A stretch of 64,000 nt of DNA, from NCBI RefSeq assembly GCF_900188095.1, contig NZ_FZOT01000015.1, positions 62,001 to 126,000 on the forward strand, read 5' to 3'. The DNA is from Noviherbaspirillum humi (lineage in GTDB: Bacteria; Pseudomonadota; Gammaproteobacteria; Burkholderiales; Burkholderiaceae_D). The notes under the pieces were generated by a model that ran no database searches, was not told the DNA's origin, and saw only the letters and a list, made by a program, of their open reading frames with translations. This document shows positions 56,794 to 64,000 of the stretch, piece by piece (the first letter of the stretch is position 1; every line of letters begins with the position of its first letter). The translations under genes and the position numbers were made by a program.

Positions 56794-59700
56794 CTACGCC
56801 GCTTCCACCTCTCTCGTCAGCGGCCCGTTCCCGCTGAACCGATCCAGATACAGGTAGATCACCGGCGTGATGTAGAGCGTGATCACCTGCGAGAACAGCA
56901 GGCCGCCTACCACCGCCAGGCCGAGCGGCTGGCGCAGTTCGGCGCCGGCGCCGAGGCCGAGCGCGATCGGCACCGCGCCCATGAGGGCGGCAAAGGTCGT
57001 CATCAGGATGGGCCGGAAGCGCAGCACGCAGGCTTCACGGATCGCCTGCGCCGGCGCCATGCCGCGGTTGCGCTGCGCGTCCAGGGCGAAGTCGATCATC
57101 ATGATCGCGTTCTTCTTGACGATGCCGATGAGCAGCAGGATGCCGATGGTGGCGATCAGCGTCAGTTCCATGTTGAACAGCTTGAGCATCAGCAGCGCGC
57201 CCACTGCTGCCGACGGCAGGCCGGCGAGGATGGTGAGCGGGTGGATGAAGCTCTCATAGAGCACGCCGAGCAGCACGTAGATCACCAGGATGGCCACCAC
57301 GAGAAGCACCGCCTGGCTGCCCTGGGAATCCTTGAACACCGCCGCGTCGCCGCCATAGGAAGTGATCACGCTCGCCGGCAGGCCGATTTCGCCCTTGATC
57401 CGGTCCAGGCGCTGGGTGGCTTCGCCCAGGGGCGTGTCCGGCGCCAGGTTGAAGGACAGCGTCACCGCCTGCAGCTGGCCCTGGTGGTTCACCGCCGTCG
57501 GGCCGACGGTGCGTTCCACGGTGGCGAAGGTGGAAAGCGGCACCAGGCTGCCGGCCTTGCCGCGCACGTTGATGCGGTCGAAGGCGGTCTCGTCGCGGCG
57601 GTAGGGTTCCGCCACTTCCATGATCACCCGGTAGTCATTGGTGCTGGTGTAGATGGTCGACACCTGGCGCTCGCCGAAGGCGCTGTAGAGCGCATTGCGC
57701 AGGTCCTGCATCTGTACGCCCATCAGGTTGGCCTTGTCGCGGTCGATGCGCAGGCTGGCTTGCAGGCCCTTGAGCTGGGAGTCGCTGGTGACGTCGCGGA
57801 AGCCCGGCTCGCCGCGCATGCGCTCCATCATGCGGTTGCTCCATTCGTTCAGCTCCTCCGCCTTCACGCTCTGCAGGGTGAACTGGTATCGGCTCTTGCT
57901 GGCGCGGCCGCCGAGCTGCAGATTCTGCACCGGACGGAAGTAGACGTTGATGCCGGGCACGGCGCGCACGCGGCGGCGCAGGCTTTCCAGCACCTTCGGC
58001 ATCTTGTCCCGCTGCGACTGCGGCTTGAGGTTGACGAACATGCGGCCGCTGTTCAGGGTCGAATTGTTGTTGCTGCCGACCGCCGAAGCCACGCTTTCCA
58101 CGTTCGGGTCGCCGGCCACGATGTCGGCCACCAGCGCCTGCTTGGTCTGCATGGCGGGGAAGGAAATGTCCTCCGATGCTTCGGTGGTGACGCTGATCTG
58201 GCCGATGTCTTCCTCCGGGAAAAAGCCCTTCGGAATGGTCACGAACAGATAGGCGGTGAGGGCGAAGGTGCCGACCGCCACCACCAGCACCACGGGACGG
58301 TTGCGCAGGCCCCAGTCCAGGGTCCGGGCATAGCCGTTCAGCGTCGCCTCGAAGCCGCGCTCGAAAATCCGGCTGATGAAATTTTCCTGGTGGCCATGCT
58401 CCGACTTCAGGTAGCGGCTGCACAGCATCGGCACCAGGGTCAGCGACACCACCGCCGACACCAGGATGGACAGCGCCACCACCACCGCGAATTCATGGAA
58501 CAGCAGGCCGATCACGCCCGGCATGAAGAAGATCGGGATGAACACGGCCACCAGCGACACCGAGATCGAAATGATGGTGAAGCCCATTTCCCTGGCGCCC
58601 ACCAGCGAGGCCTTGAACGGCTCCATGCCGTCCTCGACGTGGCGCACGATGTTTTCCAGCACCACGATGGCATCGTCCACCACCAGGCCGACCGCCAGGG
58701 TGATGCCGAGCAGGGAAACGTTGTCGAGGCTGTAGCCGAAGGCGTAGAGCAGGGCCACCGCGCCGATCAGCGACACCGGCAGCGACATGGTCGGAATCAG
58801 GGTCGCCACCAGCCGCCGCAGGAACAGGAAGATGACCAGCACCACCAGCGCCACGGTGATGCCGAGCGTGATGTTGACGTCGTGCAGCGCCTCGCGGATG
58901 GAGACCGAGCGGTCGTTGAGCTGGTTGATCTGGATGGAGGCCGGCAGCTGCGCCTTGAACACCGGCAGCATCTTCTTCACCGAGTCCACCACCGCCACCG
59001 TGTTGGCGTTCGGCTGGCGCAGAATGGCCAGCACGATGGAGCGCTCGCCGTTGAAGCGGCTGGCGGTCTTCACCGACTCGTAGCTGTCCTCCACGTCCGC
59101 CACTTCGCGCAGCTTGACCGGCGCGTTGTTGCGGGTGGCGACGATCAGGTCGGCGAACTGGGCGGCATTCTGCAGCTGGCGATTGGCCTGAATCGTCAGC
59201 GTCTGCTGCGGGCCTTCCAGCACGCCGACCGGGGTGTTGGCGTTGGCGGCGCGGATGCCGTTCATCACGTCGTCCAGCGACAGGTTGCGCGAGGTGAGCA
59301 TGGCCGGATTCACCCGCACCCGCACCGCGAAGCGCTTCTGGCCGAAGATGTTGACCTGGGCCACGCCGTTCAGCGTCGACAGGCTGGGCGAGATCAGGTT
59401 CTCGGCGTAGTCGTTCAGCTCCGACAGGTTGAGCGACGGCGAGGTCAGCGCCAGCAGCAGCACCGGCGCGTCGGCCGGGTTCACCTTGCGGTAGGACGGC
59501 GGCGTGGTCATTTCCACCGGCAGCTGGCGCTGGGCGCGCAGCAGCGCCGCCTGCACGTCGACGGCGGCGGCATCGATGTCGCGGTCGGGACTGAACTCCA
59601 GCGTGACCGAGGTGGTGCCCAAGGTGTTGGTGGAGCTGATGACGTTCAGTCCGGCGATGGTGGAGAACTGCTTTTCCAGCTGCAGCGCGACCGAGGACGC

Positions 59701-59877
59701 CATGGTTTCCGGGCTGGCGCCGGGCAGGGTGGCGGTGACGTTGATCACCGGCGTGTTGTAGCTCGGCAGCGCCGCCACCGGAATCTTCAGATAGGCCAGG
59801 ATGCCCGCCACCACCACCGACAGGCTCAGCAGCACGGTCATCACCGGCCGCCGGATGCAGAGTTCCGAGATGTTCAT
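56794..59877 (-). CDS. RND multidrug efflux permease (MdtC/MuxC-like HAE1 family)
   Basis: 1027 residues from ATG 59877 (MNISELCIRRPVMTVLLSLS). Twelve membrane helices in two halves with large periplasmic loops. The proton-relay Asp pair appears in TLAVGLVVDDAIVVLENIVRH, and the second-half Lys in IGIVKKNAIMMIDFALDAQ. The sequence resembles MdtB/MdtC and MuxB/MuxC permeases more than AcrB. Works with the adaptor gene upstream; no outer-membrane TolC gene is next to it. Overlaps the adaptor by 4 bp. Confidence 0.95.
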   Translation of the reverse strand: MNISELCIRRPVMTVLLSLSVVVAGILAYLKIPVAALPSYNTPVINVTATLPGASPETMASSVALQLEKQFSTIAGLNVISSTNTLGTTSVTLEFSPDRDIDAAAVDVQAALLRAQRQLPVEMTTPPSYRKVNPADAPVLLLALTSPSLNLSELNDYAENLISPSLSTLNGVAQVNIFGQKRFAVRVRVNPAMLTSRNLSLDDVMNGIRAANANTPVGVLEGPQQTLTIQANRQLQNAAQFADLIVATRNNAPVKLREVADVEDSYESVKTASRFNGERSIVLAILRQPNANTVAVVDSVKKMLPVFKAQLPASIQINQLNDRSVSIREALHDVNITLGITVALVVLVIFLFLRRLVATLIPTMSLPVSLIGAVALLYAFGYSLDNVSLLGITLAVGLVVDDAIVVLENIVRHVEDGMEPFKASLVGAREMGFTIISISVSLVAVFIPIFFMPGVIGLLFHEFAVVVALSILVSAVVSLTLVPMLCSRYLKSEHGHQENFISRIFERGFEATLNGYARTLDWGLRNRPVVLVVAVGTFALTAYLFVTIPKGFFPEEDIGQISVTTEASEDISFPAMQTKQALVADIVAGDPNVESVASAVGSNNNSTLNSGRMFVNLKPQSQRDKMPKVLESLRRRVRAVPGINVYFRPVQNLQLGGRASKSRYQFTLQSVKAEELNEWSNRMMERMRGEPGFRDVTSDSQLKGLQASLRIDRDKANLMGVQMQDLRNALYSAFGERQVSTIYTSTNDYRVIMEVAEPYRRDETAFDRINVRGKAGSLVPLSTFATVERTVGPTAVNHQGQLQAVTLSFNLAPDTPLGEATQRLDRIKGEIGLPASVITSYGGDAAVFKDSQGSQAVLLVVAILVIYVLLGVLYESFIHPLTILAGLPSAAVGALLMLKLFNMELTLIATIGILLLIGIVKKNAIMMIDFALDAQRNRGMAPAQAIREACVLRFRPILMTTFAALMGAVPIALGLGAGAELRQPLGLAVVGGLLFSQVITLYITPVIYLYLDRFSGNGPLTREVEAA

Positions 59878-61082
59878 GGCGCGATCTTCTGGGCGACGGT
59901 CTGGCCGCGTCCTTCTTCCTTGTTTTCCGCCTTGCTGCGGCCCTTGCCGCCTTGTCCGCCGGCTTCCGCTTCGCGCACCTTGCTGCCGGGGCGCAGGTTC
60001 TGCTTGCCGTCCACCACCACGATCTCGCCGGCCTTCACGCCGTTGACCACGGCGTCGGTGCCGAAGGAATAGATGACCTCGACGCGGCGCGGCTTCGCCG
60101 TCTTGTCGGCATCCACCACGTACACCACGCGGCTGTCGATGCCGGTGATGATGGCGGCCTGCGGGATCACGACCCCGTCCTTGATTTCGCGCACGGTGGC
60201 GCTGATCGGCACGTACTGGCCGGGCCACAGCGCCTGCTCGGCATTGGGGAAGATGGCCTTCACCTTCACCGTGCCGGTCTGGGGGTCGATGGCGTTGTCG
60301 ACGAAGCTGAGCTTGCCTTCCAGCGGCGCGGGCCGTCCGGCGACATTGGCCGCCACCTTCACGCTGCCGCCCGCCTGGCCGTTGCCCAGCAGCGCCTGCA
60401 GCTCGGTTTCGGGCAGGGTGAAGGTGACGGCGATTGGGTCGAGCTGGGATATGGTGACCAGCGGCGCAGCGGTCGGGCTGGGCTGGACCAGGCTGCCCGG
60501 GAAGACGCTGATCACGCCGGCGCGACCGTTGGAAGTCGCGCGGATGACGTCATAGCTCAGCGCCACCCGGGCCGCCGCCACCGCCGCCTCGTCGGCGCGC
60601 AGGGTGGCGCGCTGGGCCTCGACCTGGGTCGCCACGGTATCGACCGCGCTCTGCGAGATGAAGCCCTTGGAGAACAATTCCTTGCTGCGGGCCAGCTGGC
60701 GCTCCTGGTCGGCCAGGGTGGCCTTGTCCTTCTCCAGCTGCGCCTCGGCCTTCTGCAGGTTGACCCGGTCGGCTCGGTCGTCGAGGGAGAACAGCACCTC
60801 GCCGGCCTTGACGAACTGGCCTTCGCGGAAATGCACCTTGACGATGGTATTGGTTACCTGCGGACGGATGTCCACGCTGTTGAGCGAGCTGACGTTGCCG
60901 TTGGCGGTGAGGCGCACCGGCACGTCCATCTGCCTGGCGGCGGCGGTGCCGACCGTGACTGCGGGCGGCTGCGCCGGCTTGGCGGACTGCTTTTCTGTCT
61001 CCTGCATGGTCTTTCCGTACCAAACAGCGCCTGCGCCCGCGAAGGCAACGACGATCGCGGCGGCGATCAGTTTCTTCTTCAT
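59874..61082 (-). CDS. RND efflux periplasmic adaptor (membrane fusion protein)
   Basis: 402 residues from ATG 61082 (MKKKLIAAAIVVAFAGAGAV), with one N-terminal anchor. Lipoyl-type halves NSVDIRPQVTNTIVKVHFREGQFVKAGEVLFSLDD, a coiled-coil hairpin (AQLEKDKATLADQERQLARSKELFSKG), then beta-barrel and membrane-proximal domains. A charged Lys/Glu-rich tail (~370-395) is unusual. Bridges the permease and an outer-membrane channel. Divergent from a MarR gene that probably represses it. Confidence 0.94.
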   Translation of the reverse strand: MKKKLIAAAIVVAFAGAGAVWYGKTMQETEKQSAKPAQPPAVTVGTAAARQMDVPVRLTANGNVSSLNSVDIRPQVTNTIVKVHFREGQFVKAGEVLFSLDDRADRVNLQKAEAQLEKDKATLADQERQLARSKELFSKGFISQSAVDTVATQVEAQRATLRADEAAVAAARVALSYDVIRATSNGRAGVISVFPGSLVQPSPTAAPLVTISQLDPIAVTFTLPETELQALLGNGQAGGSVKVAANVAGRPAPLEGKLSFVDNAIDPQTGTVKVKAIFPNAEQALWPGQYVPISATVREIKDGVVIPQAAIITGIDSRVVYVVDADKTAKPRRVEVIYSFGTDAVVNGVKAGEIVVVDGKQNLRPGSKVREAEAGGQGGKGRSKAENKEEGRGQTVAQKIAP

Positions 61083-61174
61083 GATGGCAAACCAGAAAGT
61101 GTGGGTTCTTCCCGCTCCCGTTCCGTTCCAGCATCGGAATTCCATGCTGTCCAGGCCTAAAAGTTGAGAACCGT

Positions 61175-61190
61175 CATTAGTTAACAATAG
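61175..61190. promoter_or_regulatory. Possible MarR operator between the adaptor and marR genes
   Basis: Dyad centred on GTTAAC (CATTAGTTAACAATAG, 10 of 16 bases symmetric), 57 bp before the MarR start and 93 bp before the adaptor start. A TACAAT -10-like box follows at 61211-61216. Confidence 0.4.
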
Positions 61191-61246
61191 CAAGCATTCT
61201 AGCATCCGCTTACAATGATGAGTCTCAAGTTTCGGGGCGATTTTCG

Positions 61247-61687
61247 ATGAAGATGAGCGAAATTTCGGTGCAGGAGCAGTTCGGGATCGCGATCGGCGAA
61301 GTCAGCCGGGCGTGGCGCCTGAATCTCAACAAGCGCCTCAAGCCGCTCGGCATGAGCCAGTCGAAGTGGCGCGCGCTGCGCTATGCCGACCGCGCCGGCG
61401 ACATCGCCCAGGCCGATCTGGCGGCTCTGCTCGGCATCGAGGCGCCGGCGGTCACCCGCCTCATCAAGCAGATGGAACAAGAGGGCTGGATCACCCGCCA
61501 GGCCCGGCCCGACGATGCCCGGGTCAAGCTGGTGCGCGTCACCGCCAAGGCCCGCAAGATCATCGCCCGCATCGACCAGGAAGTCGCCCGGCTGCGCGCC
61601 GATACGGTGGCCCGGCTGCCCGCCGCCGAGGCGGCCGCCGGCTTGCGCGCCATGCTTACGCTGCAGCAGCTTCTGCAAGCGCTCTAG
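61247..61687 (+). CDS. MarR-family regulator of the efflux pair
   Basis: 146 residues. Winged helix: MSQSKWRALRYADRAGDIAQADLAALLGIEAPAVTRLIKQMEQEGWITRQARPDDARVKLVRVT. Helical dimerisation ends flank it. Divergent from the RND genes with 164 bp between, the normal arrangement of a local repressor. Confidence 0.92.
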   Translation: MKMSEISVQEQFGIAIGEVSRAWRLNLNKRLKPLGMSQSKWRALRYADRAGDIAQADLAALLGIEAPAVTRLIKQMEQEGWITRQARPDDARVKLVRVTAKARKIIARIDQEVARLRADTVARLPAAEAAAGLRAMLTLQQLLQAL

Positions 61688-62031
61688 TCCTCCGCGATCC
61701 GGTACGTCCCGGAACCGGTTCCCAAGGCGCCTGGCGGCATGGCATTGCCGCCTTTCCTTCCCCCGCCTCCCCGCCATTTCGCACGGCTCCCCCGTCGTCG
61801 TTTTGCAATCAACCAGGGCCAAGCTGCCCGTCCGCCTGTTAGTTTTTTGATCATGATCAAGCCGGCAACCGGGTGGGTTGTGATTCCATGATAGCCAGTG
61901 GCACTGCTGCACCAGCCTGCAATGATGATGTTTTGCTAGCAGTCGGGCGTTATCAGGTTTATATTTCCCTGGCGTGTTTCACAGCGAGAAGGTCGCTCAC
62001 TTCAATTAATCGGATTTTTCTGGAGAATCAA
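61688..62031. promoter_or_regulatory. Gap before phaA: terminator-like hairpin and a perfect palindrome
   Basis: 344 bp without a gene. GGCGGCA/TGCCGCC hairpin (61733-61752) with TTT probably ends the MarR message. TTGATCATGATCAA at 61847-61860 is a perfect 14-bp palindrome. Clustered TGC/GCA triplets near 61900-61922 could be PhaR half-sites, but not in the phasin-operator pattern. phaA has a good ribosome-binding site, TGGAGAATCAA. Confidence 0.45.
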
Positions 62032-63207
62032 ATGAATGATGTCGTTATCGTCGCGGCCGGTCGCACTGCAGTTGGCAAATTCGGCGGCACGTTGGCCAAG
62101 ACGCCCGCCGCCGACCTGGGCGCCCATGTCATCAAGCACCTGCTGGCCAAGAGCGGCATCGCGCCCGAGCTGGTGAGCGAAGTCATCATGGGCCAGGTGC
62201 TTACCGCCGGCGTCGGCCAGAACCCGGCGCGCCAGGCGGTGATCAAGGCCGGCCTGCCCGACATGGTTCCCGGCTACACCATCAACAAGGTATGCGGCAG
62301 CGGCCTGAAGGCCACCCACCTCGCGGCGCAGGCCATCATGTGCGGCGACGCCGACATCATCATCGCCGGCGGCCAGGAGAACATGAGCGCCTCGCCGCAC
62401 GTGCTGAACAATTCCCGCGACGGCTTCCGCATGGGCGACGCCAAGCTGATCGACACCATGATCGTCGACGGCCTGTGGGACGTCTACAATCAGTACCACA
62501 TGGGCGTCACCGCCGAGAACGTCGCCAAGAAGTACGGCGTCTCGCGCCAGGAGCAGGATGAATTCGCCGCCGCTTCCCAGAACAAGGCGGAAGCGGCGCA
62601 GAAGGCCGGCAAGTTCAAGGACGAGATCATCCCGCTCGAGATCCCGAGCAAGAAGGGCTCGGTGGTGTTCGACTCCGACGAATTCATCAAGCCCGGCGTC
62701 ACCGTCGAATCGCTGGCCAGCCTGCGCCCGGCCTTCGACAAGAACGGCACCGTCACCGCCGGCAACGCCTCCGGCATCAACGACGGCGCCGCCGCCGTCA
62801 TCATGATGTCCGCCCGCCGCGCCGAGGAACTCGGCCTCAAGCCGCTGGCGCGCATCAAGGCCTATTCCTCCGCCGGCGTCGATCCCACCATCATGGGCAT
62901 GGGCCCCGTCCCGGCCACCCAGCTCTGCCTGAAGAAGGCCGGCTGGACGCACAACGACGTCGACCTCATGGAAATCAACGAAGCCTTCGCCGCACAGGCC
63001 ATCGGCGTCAACAAGGAGATGGGCTGGGACATCAGCAAGATCAACGTCAACGGCGGCGCCATCGCCATCGGCCACCCGATCGGTGCATCCGGCTGCCGCA
63101 TTCTGGTGACCCTGCTGCATGAAATGATCCGTCGCGATGCAAAGCGTGGCCTGGCCAGCCTCTGCATCGGCGGTGGTATGGGAGTTGCTCTGGCAGTGGA
63201 GCGCTAA
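62032..63207 (+). CDS. phaA: Acetyl-CoA C-acetyltransferase (beta-ketothiolase PhaA)
   Basis: 391 residues from ATG 62032. Thiolase with the acyl-accepting Cys88 ([10 protein letters not shown]), His348 (GHPIGASG) and Cys378 (LCIGGGMG), plus the NEAFAAQ loop. Condenses two acetyl-CoA to acetoacetyl-CoA. Followed 77 bp later by phaB, so this is the biosynthetic enzyme for PHB rather than a degradative FadA, though it may serve both. Confidence 0.95.
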   Translation: MNDVVIVAAGRTAVGKFGGTLAKTPAADLGAHVIKHLLAKSGIAPELVSEVIMGQVLTAGVGQNPARQAVIKAGLPDMVPGYTINKVCGSGLKATHLAAQAIMCGDADIIIAGGQENMSASPHVLNNSRDGFRMGDAKLIDTMIVDGLWDVYNQYHMGVTAENVAKKYGVSRQEQDEFAAASQNKAEAAQKAGKFKDEIIPLEIPSKKGSVVFDSDEFIKPGVTVESLASLRPAFDKNGTVTAGNASGINDGAAAVIMMSARRAEELGLKPLARIKAYSSAGVDPTIMGMGPVPATQLCLKKAGWTHNDVDLMEINEAFAAQAIGVNKEMGWDISKINVNGGAIAIGHPIGASGCRILVTLLHEMIRRDAKRGLASLCIGGGMGVALAVER

Positions 63208-63284
63208 GAAAGGCCTTGGTACGGCCGGCAGCAAAGGCAGTTGCATCAATCGTCAACCCATCAGGAATAGAGAGAGAGAACAAC

Positions 63285-64000
63285 ATGGCACGAATCGCGT
63301 TGATTACCGGCGGCATGGGAGGGTTGGGTGAGGCCATCTGCATCAAGATGGCGGCATTGGGTTATCAGGTGGTGACCACCTACTCCCCCGGCAATACCAA
63401 GGCGGAGCAGTGGCTGGCATCGATGAAGGAGCAGGGCTACGACTTTCGCGCCTATCCCTGCGACGTGGCGAGCTTCGAGTCGGCCCAGGAGTGCATCGCG
63501 CAGATCACCCGCGAGATGGGTCCGGTGGACGTGCTGGTGAACAATGCCGGCATCACCCGCGACATGACCTTCAAGAAGATGGACAAGGTCAACTGGGATG
63601 CGGTCATCAAGACCAACCTGGACTCGGTGTTCAACATGACCAAGCAGGTGTGCGACGGCATGATGGAGCGGGGGTGGGGGCGCATCATCAACATCTCCTC
63701 GGTCAATGGCCAGAAGGGTGCCTTCGGCCAGACCAACTACTCCGCCGCCAAGGCCGGCATGCACGGCTTCACCAAGGCGCTCGCCCTGGAAGTGGCGCGC
63801 AAGGGCGTGACCGTCAATACCATCTCGCCGGGCTACATCGGCACCAAGATGGTGATGGCGATCCCGAACGAGGTCCTGGAGAGCAAGATCCTGCCGCAGA
63901 TTCCGATGGGCCGCCTCGGCAAGCCGGAAGAAGTCGCCGGCCTGGTCGCCTATCTGGCATCCGACGAAGCCGCCTTCCTCACCGGCGCCAACATCGCCAT
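63285..64000 (+). CDS. phaB: Acetoacetyl-CoA reductase PhaB (3' end beyond window)
   Basis: 238 codons are visible of an expected ~246. SDR with ALITGGMGGLGEAICIKM cofactor loop, NNAGITRDMTFKKM, catalytic Ser in ISSVNGQKGAFGQ and Tyr/Lys in NYSAAKAG. The QKGAFGQTNYSAAK segment is typical of PhaB. NADPH-dependent reduction of acetoacetyl-CoA to (R)-3-hydroxybutyryl-CoA, the PHB monomer. ATG follows a GAGAGAGAACAAC leader. Confidence 0.95.
   Translation, partial: MARIALITGGMGGLGEAICIKMAALGYQVVTTYSPGNTKAEQWLASMKEQGYDFRAYPCDVASFESAQECIAQITREMGPVDVLVNNAGITRDMTFKKMDKVNWDAVIKTNLDSVFNMTKQVCDGMMERGWGRIINISSVNGQKGAFGQTNYSAAKAGMHGFTKALALEVARKGVTVNTISPGYIGTKMVMAIPNEVLESKILPQIPMGRLGKPEEVAGLVAYLASDEAAFLTGANIA

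Noticed and set aside
56516..56857. Possible small plus-strand gene before the RND stop
   Set aside because: No ribosome-binding site, low-complexity Arg/Ser/Pro content, and it runs into the hairpin and the end of the permease gene.
56752..60072. Very long plus-strand open frame (over 1,100 codons) opposite the RND permease
   Set aside because: His/Arg/Gln-rich shadow of a well-conserved permease; no ribosome-binding site or domain logic.
61890..61915. Sigma-54 promoter for phaA (TGGCAC at 61898)
   Set aside because: The -24-like hexamer has no TTGC at the required five-base distance.

Overview
This is high-GC DNA from a betaproteobacterium of the order Burkholderiales, most likely family Oxalobacteraceae (Noviherbaspirillum/Herbaspirillum-like). 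That placement is inferred from gene content and order: mutL-dedA-amiC-tsaE-queG, the rpsU-yqeY-dnaG-rpoD macromolecular synthesis operon, a RpoD with a very long Lys/Ala-rich N-terminus, phasin and PHB genes, and a betaproteobacterial nitrate-assimilation layout. I ran no database search.

Layout. 1-12.0 kb is housekeeping: mutL (cut by the window edge), dedA, amiC, tsaE, queG, an AEC permease, ogt-xerD, a phasin with a striking palindromic operator, ybaK, plsY, a secreted protein of unknown function behind a probable gene remnant, and tsaD. 12.0-27.0 kb is a complete nitrate-assimilation locus. It holds the ANTAR antiterminator nasT, a nitrate ABC transporter (nasFED), a PP2C-kinase fusion, the transporter narK, nitrite reductase nirBD with an unannotated 40-residue ORF between the subunits, nitrate reductase nasA, ybiB, and cobA for siroheme. 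Its control signals can be read directly: three -24/-12 sigma-54 promoters, two GCAC-N7-GTGC NtrC-type sites, and before nasF a leader with two hexaloop hairpins, the second mutually exclusive with a terminator. That is the signature of ANTAR antitermination.

27.0-33.9 kb is a flavoprotein, the rpsU-yqeY-dnaG-rpoD block and a CAU-anticodon tRNA. 33.9-37.2 kb, next to that tRNA, is an AT-rich islet. It reads as an orphan type VI secretion cargo module: a PAAR protein, a translationally coupled probable papain-like Cys/His effector, then four small membrane or exported proteins (two of them paralogues, one frameshifted) that look like an immunity array. This is the best candidate here for something undescribed.

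37.4-42.4 kb carries dabBA, an energy-coupled inorganic-carbon accumulation system, divergent from a LysR regulator with operator-like palindromes. 42.4-47.7 kb has an AraC regulator facing an exported metallo-beta-lactamase-like protein with a degraded metal motif, and a DUF1800/DUF1501 pair. 48.1-56.0 kb is a seven-gene operon for aerobic CoA-dependent 2-aminobenzoate (anthranilate) breakdown, with its own MarR regulator and a RidA-family protein. 56.1-61.7 kb has a small XRE-type regulator and an RND efflux pair (adaptor plus permease) divergent from a MarR gene. 62.0-64.0 kb is phaA and the start of phaB, which together with the phasin show PHB storage.
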